A DNA stretch of 16,636 bases from Verrucomicrobiota bacterium (lineage in GTDB: Bacteria > Verrucomicrobiota > Verrucomicrobiia > Limisphaerales > UBA11358), in contig JAJPKI010000124.1 in assembly GCA_021323835.1 (NCBI GenBank), positions 1 to 16,636 of the forward strand, in the 5' to 3' direction. This document shows positions 1 through 7,120 of this stretch, piece by piece (the first letter of the stretch is position 1; every line of letters starts with the position of its first letter). Made by a program: the position numbers and the translations under genes. The notes under the pieces are model-generated. The model was not told the origin of the DNA. It saw only the letters and a list, made by a program, of their open reading frames with translations, and made no database searches.

Positions 1-351
1 ACCGAAAATCCGGCGACGAGCCAAAACCAACCAAGTTTGGACAATCCAAAAGGTTTGCCCGCGAAAGAGTTGGGAATGCCGCCGCTTACTCAACGCAATG
101 CTGACATCGTTGTTTATCGCGATTTAGGTTCCTTGAACGGCGCGGACTTTGACAAGGCTTATGCCGATGCAATGGTCAAAGACCATCAGGAAGACATCCA
201 AAAATTTGAAAATGCGCAGGCAACTTTGAACGACCCGCAATTAAAACAATTTGCATCGCAAACGTTGCCGACCTTGCGCGAGCATTATCGCATGGCGCAG
301 GATTTGCAGGCCAAAGTCGGCGGCACGAGCGCAACGATTCGCACGCCGTAA
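1..351 (+). CDS. DUF4142 family protein, C-terminal part (5' end outside window)
   Basis: The reading frame is open from the first base to a TAA at 349-351, so the start lies upstream of the window. The visible 116 residues carry the typical end of DUF4142: FDKAYADAMVKDHQEDIQKF, then a DPQLKQFASQTLPTLREHY stretch, which form long amphipathic helices. Known members are small exported helical-bundle proteins with a ferritin-like fold and no established reaction, and are often linked to the envelope or stress. The N-terminal signal peptide and first helices cannot be seen. An in-frame TTG at position 37 is very unlikely to be the start, because coding-like sequence continues before it. The gene ends just before a strong terminator and converges on hemN. 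Confidence 0.8.
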   Translation, partial: TENPATSQNQPSLDNPKGLPAKELGMPPLTQRNADIVVYRDLGSLNGADFDKAYADAMVKDHQEDIQKFENAQATLNDPQLKQFASQTLPTLREHYRMAQDLQAKVGGTSATIRTP

Positions 352-391
352 TTTACGTTCGCAAATTGAATAAAATCATTGTGGACGTGGA

Positions 392-419
392 CGCTCGCAC
401 GAAAGTGCGGGCGTTTTTT
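392..419 (+). terminator. Rho-independent terminator of the DUF4142 gene
   Basis: A 9-base-pair stem (arms 392-400 and 405-413, one G-T wobble at 395/410) is closed by a GAAA tetraloop at 401-404 and followed by six T at 414-419. It lies 41 bases after the DUF4142 stop, in the right orientation. On the minus strand the same hairpin follows the hemN stop at once but has no T run after it, so it would stop hemN transcription only weakly. Confidence 0.85.
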
Positions 420-422
420 AAT

Positions 423-1799
423 TTATATTGTCCGCGAAAATTTTCGTTCGCCAGCCGGCGCCAGCGTATTGTCAAAACACATCGCGATATTGCGGATGAA
501 CAATCGCCCCGCGTCGGTCACTTCAAATCCATTTGGCGAAAATGAAATCAATCCATCAGCTTCAAATGATTTCAGCGATGCAATTTCATTCGCAAAATAT
601 TTTGCGAAATCAATTCCGAGTGTTTGCGACAAATTTTTGAAATCGGCGGACAAATCGCACATTACGTGCATAATTGTTTCGCGACGGATTTTGTCATCGC
701 CCGTTACGAAATAGCCGCGCGCGAGCGGCAATTTATTATCGTCCAGCGCGGAATAATACTTCGGCAATTCTTTTTCGTTCTGCCAATACGCTTCGGGGAT
801 TTGCGAAATCGCGCTCATGCCAAATGCGTAAATGTCCGTATTGCCGCGTGTGCTGTAGCCCTGAAAATTTCGTTGCAACGTTTTGTTGCGCTGCGCGACG
901 ACCAACTCGTCCGCCTCTTTCGCAAAATGGTCCATGCCGATGTAAATGTATTTTCCACTTTCCGTCAGTCGCTCGATAACATTTTTGAGCAGCTGTAATT
1001 TCGTTTCCGGCGATGGCAGAATTTTTTGTTCGAGAATTTTCTGCGCCGGCTTAATCCACGGCACATGCGCGTAACTGAAAACGGCGAGTCGGTCCGGCTG
1101 CATTTCTAAAACCGCGGCGAGCGTGCGGTTGAACGATTCCGCGGTTTGATGCGGCAAACCATAAATCAAATCGAAATTCACCGACCCGAAGCCGAGTTCG
1201 CGCGCCCAATCCAAAACACGCTGCGTCATGTCACGCGGTTGAATTCGATGAATCGCTTCCTGAACTTTCGGCTCAAAGTCCTGAACGCCGAGCGATGCAC
1301 GATTGAATCCGACATCGCGCAACGCTTCGATGTGCTCGCGCGACAATCGCCGCGGGTCAATTTCCACACCGGCTTCAATGTTGTCGGAAAATGTGAAATG
1401 CCTTTTGATAATGTCGCCGAGCCGCCGGATTTCGTCCGGCTGCAAAAACGTCGGCGAGCCGCCGCCCCAATGTAATTGAACGACTTTGCGTTTCGGATTT
1501 ATTTTTGCCGCGACTTGCGCGACTTCGTGTTCGAGATAATCGAGATACGATTTGCCTTCGCCATGATTTTTGGTGATGACTGTTGTGCAGCCGCAAAACC
1601 AACAAAGCGTTTCACAAAATGGAATGTGAAAATAGAGCGAAAGGTCGCGCGACGATTTATTATTTTCGGAAATTTTTTGTTCAAGTTCTTCGCACGAAAT
1701 TTTGTCCGTAAATTTTGTTGCTGGCGGATAGCTGGTGTAACGCGGGCCGGCCACATTGTATTTTTGCACCAAATCCAAATTGACATTCAGCGCGCTCAT
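423..1799 (-). CDS. hemN: Oxygen-independent coproporphyrinogen III oxidase (HemN)
   Basis: This radical-SAM enzyme converts coproporphyrinogen III to protoporphyrinogen IX without oxygen, in the cytoplasm, late in haem synthesis. The 458-residue length fits HemN. The iron-sulfur motif CxxxCxxCxC is seen as CETLCWFCGC (Cys62, 66, 69 and 71), inside FHIPFCETLC. The N-terminal YNVAGPRYTSYPP and the later GFGSVNFDLIYGLPHQT stretch mark true HemN and not the haem chaperone-like HemW, which lacks that N-terminus. Its ATG overlaps the hemE stop in an ATGA (1796-1799 on the minus strand), so the two haem genes are very probably co-transcribed and translationally coupled. Carrying the anaerobic oxidase suggests haem can be made under low oxygen; whether an aerobic HemF also exists cannot be seen. 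Confidence 0.95.
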   Translation of the reverse strand: MSALNVNLDLVQKYNVAGPRYTSYPPATKFTDKISCEELEQKISENNKSSRDLSLYFHIPFCETLCWFCGCTTVITKNHGEGKSYLDYLEHEVAQVAAKINPKRKVVQLHWGGGSPTFLQPDEIRRLGDIIKRHFTFSDNIEAGVEIDPRRLSREHIEALRDVGFNRASLGVQDFEPKVQEAIHRIQPRDMTQRVLDWARELGFGSVNFDLIYGLPHQTAESFNRTLAAVLEMQPDRLAVFSYAHVPWIKPAQKILEQKILPSPETKLQLLKNVIERLTESGKYIYIGMDHFAKEADELVVAQRNKTLQRNFQGYSTRGNTDIYAFGMSAISQIPEAYWQNEKELPKYYSALDDNKLPLARGYFVTGDDKIRRETIMHVMCDLSADFKNLSQTLGIDFAKYFANEIASLKSFEADGLISFSPNGFEVTDAGRLFIRNIAMCFDNTLAPAGERKFSRTI

Positions 1800-2821
1800 T
1801 TGAAATTCTTCACCGTTTCGACCAGTGCCGAAATGTTTTCCAATTTCGCTTCCGGCGGAACGCCGTGGCCTAAATTAAAAATGTGACCGCTCGCGCCGCG
1901 CATTTCGGTCAAGATGCGATTCGTTTCCGACGCGACTTTCTCTGGCGCGGTCAAAAGCAAGAACGGATCAAGATTGCCTTGAACGCCAATTCCCGGCGGC
2001 AATAATTTGCGAACGTCGGCCAATTTAATTCCCGAATCAATTCCCAAAACATTTGCGCCGGTGGTGATTAAATCGTTCCAATTGCCATGAATGTCCTTTG
2101 CAAAAACAATTACCGGAACTTTGCCACCTAATTCAGAAATGATTTGTTTTATCCATTTTGCCGATGCTTCGGCAAATTCATTTTTCAAGAGTAACCCGCC
2201 AAGGCTGTCGAAAATTTGAACCACTTCGGCGCCGGCGGCGATTTGCATTTGCAAAAGTTTCGTGACGGCTGCGGTCAGTTTTTCCATCAGCAATAAAAAA
2301 ATTTCCGGCTGCGTGTGAAACAGGTTTTTCGCGCGAGTAAATTCTTTCACGCTGCCGCCTTCGAGCATGAAATTGGCAATCGTCCACGGTGAACCGGCAA
2401 AGCCAATCAGCGCCGTTTTTCCATTAAGCGATTTTTTAACAAGCCGCAGCGCGTGCGGAATGTAATCCAATTTTTCCGGCAGCACATTTAAGTCGAGCTT
2501 TTTGATTTCTTCCGCCGATTGCAAAATAAAATCCATTTGAATGCCGCCGCCGTCGCGAAATTTATAGCCTTGTCCCAAACCTTCGGCCACGACGAGGATA
2601 TCGCTGAACAAAATCGCCGCGTCGAAATCAAATCGGCGAACCGGCTGAAGCGTGACTTCCGCAGCGAGTTCCGGCGTGCGGACCAATTTCAAAAAATCGT
2701 GCCTGGCCTTCAGCGTGCGATATTCCGGCAACGCGCGACCGGCCTGTCGCATGAGCCAAACCGGCGGACGGTCAACGGCTTTGCAATTCGCGGCATCAAG
2801 AAATCGCTGGCGATTCGTCAT
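1796..2821 (-). CDS. hemE: Uroporphyrinogen decarboxylase (HemE)
   Basis: HemE removes four carboxyl groups from uroporphyrinogen III to give coproporphyrinogen III, the substrate of the next gene's product. The family signature PPVWLMRQAGRALPEYR is at residues 19-35, the aspartate-containing AILFSDILV follows, and the second signature appears as GFAGSPWTIANFMLEGG. The frame is open up to 2878, but I chose the ATG at 2821 (MTNRQRFLDA...). This gives 341 residues, the usual HemE length, and the upstream extension is unlike any HemE N-terminus. No Shine-Dalgarno sequence precedes it. About 74 bases separate this start from the divergent gene at 2896, enough room for back-to-back promoters, though I see no clear boxes. 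Confidence 0.94.
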   Translation of the reverse strand: MTNRQRFLDAANCKAVDRPPVWLMRQAGRALPEYRTLKARHDFLKLVRTPELAAEVTLQPVRRFDFDAAILFSDILVVAEGLGQGYKFRDGGGIQMDFILQSAEEIKKLDLNVLPEKLDYIPHALRLVKKSLNGKTALIGFAGSPWTIANFMLEGGSVKEFTRAKNLFHTQPEIFLLLMEKLTAAVTKLLQMQIAAGAEVVQIFDSLGGLLLKNEFAEASAKWIKQIISELGGKVPVIVFAKDIHGNWNDLITTGANVLGIDSGIKLADVRKLLPPGIGVQGNLDPFLLLTAPEKVASETNRILTEMRGASGHIFNLGHGVPPEAKLENISALVETVKNFK

Positions 2822-2895
2822 TTTTAGGCTGACAGAATAGCCGAAAAAATTTTGGCGGCGAGCGCAACTTTGCCGCAACGGCGGTTTTTAACTGA

Positions 2896-3291
2896 ATGAT
2901 GAAAAATGAATTTCCAGATTCCGAACTGGAAAAGCGGCTGACGAATGCGCTGGCAAAATTGCCGGACGCACCGGTGGCCTCCAATTTCACGGCGCGCGTC
3001 ATGGCGGCAATTGATTTGGAAGAATCGCGCGCGCAACGCAAATGGAAATTCAATTGGAACTGGCATTCGCTTCTGCCGCGAGTCTCAGTGGCAACAGTCG
3101 CCCTCGTTCTGGCTGGCGTCGCGGTCAACCAACACGAAACTTCCGTCCAACGCCGCCAAATTGCCGACAGCGTCGCGCTCGTGGCTAATCAACAATTGCC
3201 GAGCGTGGACGCGCTGCAAAATTTCGATGCCATCAAACGCATGAGCCAGCCGGCGCACGCGGACGACGAATTGCTTGCGCTGCTCCAATGA
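2896..3291 (+). CDS. Single-pass membrane protein, anti-sigma-like architecture, partner of DUF3106 gene
   Basis: I do not recognise a named family with certainty. The 131-residue product has a charged N-terminal cytoplasmic segment (LEKRLTNALAKLPDAP, then FTARVMAAIDLEE), one hydrophobic helix at about residues 58-78 (SLLPRVSVATVALVLAGVAV), and a short polar C-terminal segment. There is no HxxxCxxC zinc motif. The arrangement resembles the small membrane proteins (DUF3619-like or anti-sigma-like) that sit between an ECF sigma factor gene and a DUF3106 gene in other bacteria. Here the DUF3106 gene follows with an ATGA overlap, but no sigma factor gene precedes it, since the upstream neighbour is divergent hemE. 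The role is therefore inferred from layout only. Met2 is an equally possible start. Confidence 0.7.
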   Translation: MMKNEFPDSELEKRLTNALAKLPDAPVASNFTARVMAAIDLEESRAQRKWKFNWNWHSLLPRVSVATVALVLAGVAVNQHETSVQRRQIADSVALVANQQLPSVDALQNFDAIKRMSQPAHADDELLALLQ

Positions 3292-4265
3292 ATTGGCGGC
3301 GTCAGTTGAAATGCGGAACAGTGGCAATTGCCGCGGCGTCAGCTTTCATTTCATTTTCTCTCGCGGCGCAAACCAACCCGACGCCGTTGCCGCACAACTC
3401 TTTTTCCACCATCACAAATCTTCTCCCGCAATTGCAACCACATTCGCCGGTGGATTTTTTTCGGCAATTGCTCGTAATGCCAACCAAAGACCGCGAAAAT
3501 TATTTAACCAACAAGTCGCCGGAAGTTCGCGCGAAAATTCTCGATAAAGTGAACGAGTATTTGGCGCTCGACCCGAACGAACGCGAATTGCGTTTGAGCG
3601 CGACCGAGTTGCGCTGGTATTTGACGCCGCTGCTGCATACGTCGCCGACCAATCGCGCCGTGCGGCTGGCAAATGTTCCCGAAAATTTGCGCGACCTTGT
3701 CCAATCGCGTCTCGCGCAATGGGACGCGCTCTCGCCGGAATTTCAAAAAGAATTTTTGGACAACGAACGCGCGTTGCGCTATTTCACCCGCGTTGACGCG
3801 ACCAATTCTTCGGGAAATGATTTTCATCATGCGCCGGACGATAGCGAAACGGCGCGCTGGAATGGACTTTCCGGGAATGAACGCGAAAAAATTACGAACC
3901 AGTTCAACCAATTCTTTGAACTGACGCCGGACGAAAAACAAAAAACGCTCAACACGCTTTCTGACGCCGAGCGCGCGCAAATGGAAAAAACATTGCAGAC
4001 ATTTGAAAAATTACCCGGCCCGCAACGAATGCAATGCGTTCGCGCGTTCACAGAATTTGCCGGCATGAGCGCGAAAGACCGCGCGGAATTTTTGCGCAAT
4101 GCCGAGAACTGGTCCAAAATGTCGCCCAAAGACCGGCAGGCGTGGCGCGATTTGGTGGCCAAAGTGCCGCAATGGCCGCCGCTGCCCATCATCCCGCCAA
4201 TTCCGCCGCACATTCATCCGCACCCCCCGCAACCACAGCAATTGGTGGCAACCAATTTGAATTAA
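3288..4265 (+). CDS. Secreted DUF3106 protein with proline/histidine-rich tail
   Basis: The 325-residue protein begins with a signal peptide (basic start, hydrophobic TVAIAAASAFISFSLAA, cleavage near residue 26 or 27), so it should act outside the inner membrane. The middle and C-terminal half repeat the DUF3106 pattern of short helical units built on W/F, L-S/T-P and E-R: WDALSPEFQKEF, WNGLSGNEREKI, FFELTPDEKQKTL, FAGMSAKDRAEFL and WSKMSPKDRQAWRDLV. It ends in a tail of repeated P and H (PPIPPHIHPHPPQPQQ). The function of DUF3106 is unknown. The start ATG overlaps the stop of the preceding membrane-protein gene, so the two are probably translated together. The His/Pro tail could bind metal, but that is speculation. 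Confidence 0.8.
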   Translation: MNWRRQLKCGTVAIAAASAFISFSLAAQTNPTPLPHNSFSTITNLLPQLQPHSPVDFFRQLLVMPTKDRENYLTNKSPEVRAKILDKVNEYLALDPNERELRLSATELRWYLTPLLHTSPTNRAVRLANVPENLRDLVQSRLAQWDALSPEFQKEFLDNERALRYFTRVDATNSSGNDFHHAPDDSETARWNGLSGNEREKITNQFNQFFELTPDEKQKTLNTLSDAERAQMEKTLQTFEKLPGPQRMQCVRAFTEFAGMSAKDRAEFLRNAENWSKMSPKDRQAWRDLVAKVPQWPPLPIIPPIPPHIHPHPPQPQQLVATNLN

Positions 4266-4355
4266 TCTTCCGCAAATTTGTCAGAAACTTCGCGAAGGAT
4301 TTTTTAATAAAACTCGTGCGCCCGCATCGCTGCGGCTAAAATAAATTATTAATTT

Positions 4356-5141
4356 GTGCATCCGATTGCATTTCATTTAGGGCCAATCACGATTCATTGG
4401 TATGGCGTGATGATTGCGCTGGCGTTTTTTGCCGGCCTTTGGACGGCCACGCTCCGTGCGCGCCGCGAAAAAATTTCCCCGGATAAAATTGCCGATGTCA
4501 CGCTTTGGTTCATGGTCGGCGCAATCGTCGGCGCGCGATTTGTTTATGTGACAACTTATTGGCGCGAGGAATTTGCCGGCCAGCCGCTCACGGAAATTTT
4601 TGCCATTTGGCGCGGCGGACTCGTGTATTACGGCGGATTCATCGGCGCGACGATTGCCGGCGCAATTTACATTCGTTGGAAAAAGTTGCCGTTATGGAAA
4701 ACTGCCGACGTTCTCGCACCGAGCATTGCGCTCGGAAGTGTTTTTGGCCGCACCGGTTGCCTGCTCAACGGCTGTTGCTACGGCAAACCGACTAACATGC
4801 CGTGGGCAATCACATTTACAAATCCCGAAGCTCGCGAACAATCCGGCACGCCGTTGAATATTCCGCTGCATCCGACGGAAATTTACGACGGGCTGCTCAA
4901 TTTCGCGCTCTACATTTTTCTCGCGTGGCTGTTCCGCCGTAAAAAATTCGATGGCCAAATTTTTGCGACGTATTTGATTTGCTACGCCGTCATTCGCGGC
5001 ATCGTTGAAATTTATCGCGGCGATTATACGAATTTACATTATCACTTCGGCCTCACGCCCGCGCAATGGATTGGCGTGCCGATTTTTATCGCGGGACTTG
5101 CGCTGGCCGCAATTCTCTCGCGCCGCGCGCCTGCGAAATGA
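4356..5141 (+). CDS. lgt: Phosphatidylglycerol-prolipoprotein diacylglyceryl transferase (Lgt)
   Basis: Lgt moves a diacylglyceryl group from phosphatidylglycerol to the lipobox cysteine of prolipoproteins, in the inner membrane. The product has 261 residues and several hydrophobic helices. Visible motifs are GPITIHWYGVMIAL at the N-terminus, RGGLVYYGG (86-94), the signature region GRTGCLLNGCCYG (131-143, Arg132 matching the essential E. coli Arg143) and HPTEIYD (172-178). At the position of E. coli His103 there is Tyr92. The start is GTG; the frame offers no better upstream ATG. A 90-base spacer separates it from the DUF3106 gene, and its stop overlaps the miaA start in an ATGA. A 5-base-pair hairpin in the spacer has no T run and is not a convincing terminator. 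Confidence 0.93.
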   Translation: MHPIAFHLGPITIHWYGVMIALAFFAGLWTATLRARREKISPDKIADVTLWFMVGAIVGARFVYVTTYWREEFAGQPLTEIFAIWRGGLVYYGGFIGATIAGAIYIRWKKLPLWKTADVLAPSIALGSVFGRTGCLLNGCCYGKPTNMPWAITFTNPEAREQSGTPLNIPLHPTEIYDGLLNFALYIFLAWLFRRKKFDGQIFATYLICYAVIRGIVEIYRGDYTNLHYHFGLTPAQWIGVPIFIAGLALAAILSRRAPAK

Positions 5142-6040
5142 AATCGCCCATTTTCATCGCCGGACCGACTGCGGCTGGCAAATCTGAAATCGCGCTCGCG
5201 CTCGCGGAAAAAATTGGAGGCGAAATCATTTCTGTGGATTCGATGCAGGTTTATCGTGGCCTCGACGTCGGCACGGCCAAGCCGAACGCGGAAGAACGCA
5301 AAAAAATCCCGCATCATCTGATTGATATTTGCGAATTGACGGAATCATTCGATGCCGCGCAATTCATCCGGCTCGCGCAAAAGGCGGTTGAAGAAATTCA
5401 ATCGCGCAACCGCGTCCCGATTTTCTGCGGCGGCACAGGACTTTATTTCAACGCATATTTGAGCGGACTCGGCGAAGCGCCCTCGGCAAATCCCGAATTG
5501 CGCGCGGAATTGGAGGCGCTGCCATTTGAAACTTTGTTACGCGAATTGCGCAAACGCGATTCAGAAGCTTACGAAAAAATTGATAAACAAAATCCGCGCC
5601 GCGTCATCCGTGCGATTGAAGTGATTCGATTAACCGGAAAGAAATTTTCCGAACAACGCGCAGAGTGGAAGGAACAAGGTGCTTTTCCCGTTAAAACAAA
5701 TTTTTACTGCTTCATGCGTCAGCCGGTTGATATTCACGCACGCATCAACGCGCGCGTGGACGAAATGTTTCGTCGCGGTTTGGTGGATGAGACGCGCGAA
5801 TTGCTGAAGCATGGCCTTGAGCAAAATAAAACCGCGATGCAAGCCATCGGCTATCGGCAAGTGGTGGAACATTTGCGCGGCGAAAACAATTTAGCGCAGA
5901 CGATTGAACTGGTGAAATCCAAGACGCGACAATTTGCCAAGCGGCAACTGACTTGGTTTCGCCGCCAGCTTGACGCAGTCTGGATTGAATTGAAGCCAGA
6001 CCAATCAACAGAAGAAATTTTAGAGAAGCTGATGAATTAA
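5138..6040 (+). CDS. miaA: tRNA dimethylallyltransferase (MiaA)
   Basis: MiaA transfers a dimethylallyl group from DMAPP to N6 of A37 in tRNAs reading UNN codons. The 300-residue protein shows the P-loop GPTAAGKS (9-16), the substrate-binding DSMQVYRGLDVGTAKP (34-49), HHLIDI, FCGGTGLYFNAYL, and the C-terminal AMQAIGYRQVVEHL. All are characteristic and no key motif is missing. I chose the ATG at 5138, which overlaps the lgt stop (ATGA); a longer frame from 5066 would add 24 residues that are out-of-frame lgt sequence. The gene is probably co-transcribed with lgt and ends next to an inverted repeat facing a convergent gene. Confidence 0.95.
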   Translation: MKSPIFIAGPTAAGKSEIALALAEKIGGEIISVDSMQVYRGLDVGTAKPNAEERKKIPHHLIDICELTESFDAAQFIRLAQKAVEEIQSRNRVPIFCGGTGLYFNAYLSGLGEAPSANPELRAELEALPFETLLRELRKRDSEAYEKIDKQNPRRVIRAIEVIRLTGKKFSEQRAEWKEQGAFPVKTNFYCFMRQPVDIHARINARVDEMFRRGLVDETRELLKHGLEQNKTAMQAIGYRQVVEHLRGENNLAQTIELVKSKTRQFAKRQLTWFRRQLDAVWIELKPDQSTEEILEKLMN

Positions 6041-6111
6041 CCGCAAAATACACCAAATACGCGAACGTAATTCCATTTTTTAATTTTTCGCGTGGTTCGC
6101 GTGGTTCGCGG
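6041..6111. repeat. Imperfect 25-base inverted repeat between convergent genes
   Basis: The arms at 6041-6065 and 6087-6111 pair at about 18 of 25 positions around a 21-base AT-rich spacer. The right arm carries the tandem unit CGCGTGGTT. The repeat starts immediately after the miaA stop and ends six bases before the stop of the convergent DUF2007 gene, so it fills the whole intergenic gap. It could fold in RNA from either strand and act as a bidirectional transcription end. The CGCGAA-rich, REP-like form suggests that copies may exist elsewhere in the genome. Confidence 0.55.
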
Positions 6112-6117
6112 TTCAAA

Positions 6118-6327
6118 TTAGAGCTCGTCCTCGCGCTCGGCGTAGAAGAGTTGGTGGGCGCGGGCGAAATCAGCTTCCGGAACGGAGACCTGCGCGGGAC
6201 GGCTCAAATCGCCGTCGTCCGGCGCGGCGGCATCCACGAACGATTGCGTGGCGGCGATGCCATGTTTCTCCAGCATCAACACGAGCATCTCGGCGTTGAC
6301 GACCGGGCCGGTGTAAAACAATTTCAA
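6118..6327 (-). CDS. DUF2007 small protein
   Basis: This is a 69-residue protein matching the DUF2007 pattern: an N-terminal beta strand MKLFYTGPVVNAEMLVLMLEK, a helix followed by GIAATQSF, and the end VSVPEADFARAHQLFYAE. Family members are small ferredoxin-like-fold proteins described as putative signal-transducing proteins; no reaction is known. The start is TTG. An in-frame TAA, the stop of the endonuclease gene, lies four codons upstream and no ATG falls between, so TTG is the only sensible choice. It follows the endonuclease gene by 10 bases and could be co-transcribed with it, but its base composition resembles the chromosomal neighbours and not the AT-rich restriction island. Confidence 0.8.
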   Translation of the reverse strand: MKLFYTGPVVNAEMLVLMLEKHGIAATQSFVDAAAPDDGDLSRPAQVSVPEADFARAHQLFYAEREDEL

Positions 6328-6337
6328 AGGCGTCCGA

Positions 6338-7120
6338 TTATTTTTTCTTTGAACCTAATTTTTTTAACGGCTTTGGAACGGGACGTTTTGAATTGAATTC
6401 TAATAATTTGTCCCAATTAATTCCGCCATCCGGAAAACAAAATTCTTCTGTTAACTCCTTTGTAAATTGATTAACAACTTTTGCAAATGAAATGGCAAAT
6501 TCATCGTTCCGCTCTTGCGCGCGGTAACCGATGGGAATAATGATTCGTTTGTAAAGTTCAGGGTCGTTTGAAATAAATTCCCAGAAAGATTGCCCGCAAA
6601 GCTTTAAATAATCGCCTTTATCTTCCTTTGTAGTGCGTCCGTAACAGCATCCATTGATACAAATCAACGGACGTTGTCTCGCATTTGTTCTTAATGTCCG
6701 TGCTGCAGTTTTAAAATAATCCCGCATTTTGTCGACTTGGCTGTCGTTACCCCAATCTGGGCCGCTTTTAACCACGACCAGATGCAGAACGCCGTCCTTT
6801 TCAAGCTCAATGTCGATGCCCTTGATTCCAGACTTTCGTCCTTTGCACGCTTTCTCAGCCACGAAAATAGCAAGTTGCTCTAAAAATGTTCCAAAGATGC
6901 CTTCTTCTTGGGACGACAGTCTCGCCAGCAGAAAGACTTGAACCAATTCCGAAGCCAAAAGAATGTTTTTGGCTCGATACAAATAAGGATTTTTTGTTCG
7001 GAGTAATTCGCGAAGCTTCAAATCGTTCAGACTTTTGAGTCGAGCGGCGTGAAAATCGGGAATCGTCGCCTCAATGTGCGCCTTCAAATCCTTATCGCTT
7101 ATTTTTTTTGTGATATCCAT
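6338..7120 (-). CDS. PmeII-like type II restriction endonuclease
   Basis: The 260-residue product has the conserved text I associate with the PmeII family of type II endonucleases: DFHAARLKSLNDLKL, KNPYLYRAKNI, SSQEEGIFGTFLE, SGIKGIDIELE, VVVKSGPDWGN, ARTLRTN, INGCCYGR and CGQSFWEFIS. A PD-(D/E)xK-type core is plausible with Asp103 in KGID and Lys118 in VVVKSG, but the residue two before the lysine is Val where D or E is expected, so another acidic residue may serve. The start overlaps the end of the methyltransferase gene by 29 bases, and the two form a restriction-modification unit. One sampled 60-base row has 20 G+C, against 36 of 60 in a carB row, which suggests acquisition from outside. 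The recognition site cannot be read from sequence. Confidence 0.82.
   Translation of the reverse strand: MDITKKISDKDLKAHIEATIPDFHAARLKSLNDLKLRELLRTKNPYLYRAKNILLASELVQVFLLARLSSQEEGIFGTFLEQLAIFVAEKACKGRKSGIKGIDIELEKDGVLHLVVVKSGPDWGNDSQVDKMRDYFKTAARTLRTNARQRPLICINGCCYGRTTKEDKGDYLKLCGQSFWEFISNDPELYKRIIIPIGYRAQERNDEFAISFAKVVNQFTKELTEEFCFPDGGINWDKLLEFNSKRPVPKPLKKLGSKKK

Noticed and set aside
2822..2878. N-terminal extension of HemE by 19 residues.
   Set aside because: The extension does not resemble HemE N-termini and would run nearly into the divergent gene, whereas starting at 2821 gives the normal family length.
3504..3980. A 158-codon minus-strand frame opposite the DUF3106 gene.
   Set aside because: Arginine- and phenylalanine-rich shadow of a clear secreted protein with a signal peptide; no motif of its own.
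4288..4305. A 10-base palindrome CTTCGCGAAG followed by a T run, after the DUF3106 gene.
   Set aside because: It has no room for a loop, leaving only about three base pairs when folded, so it cannot serve as a standard terminator.
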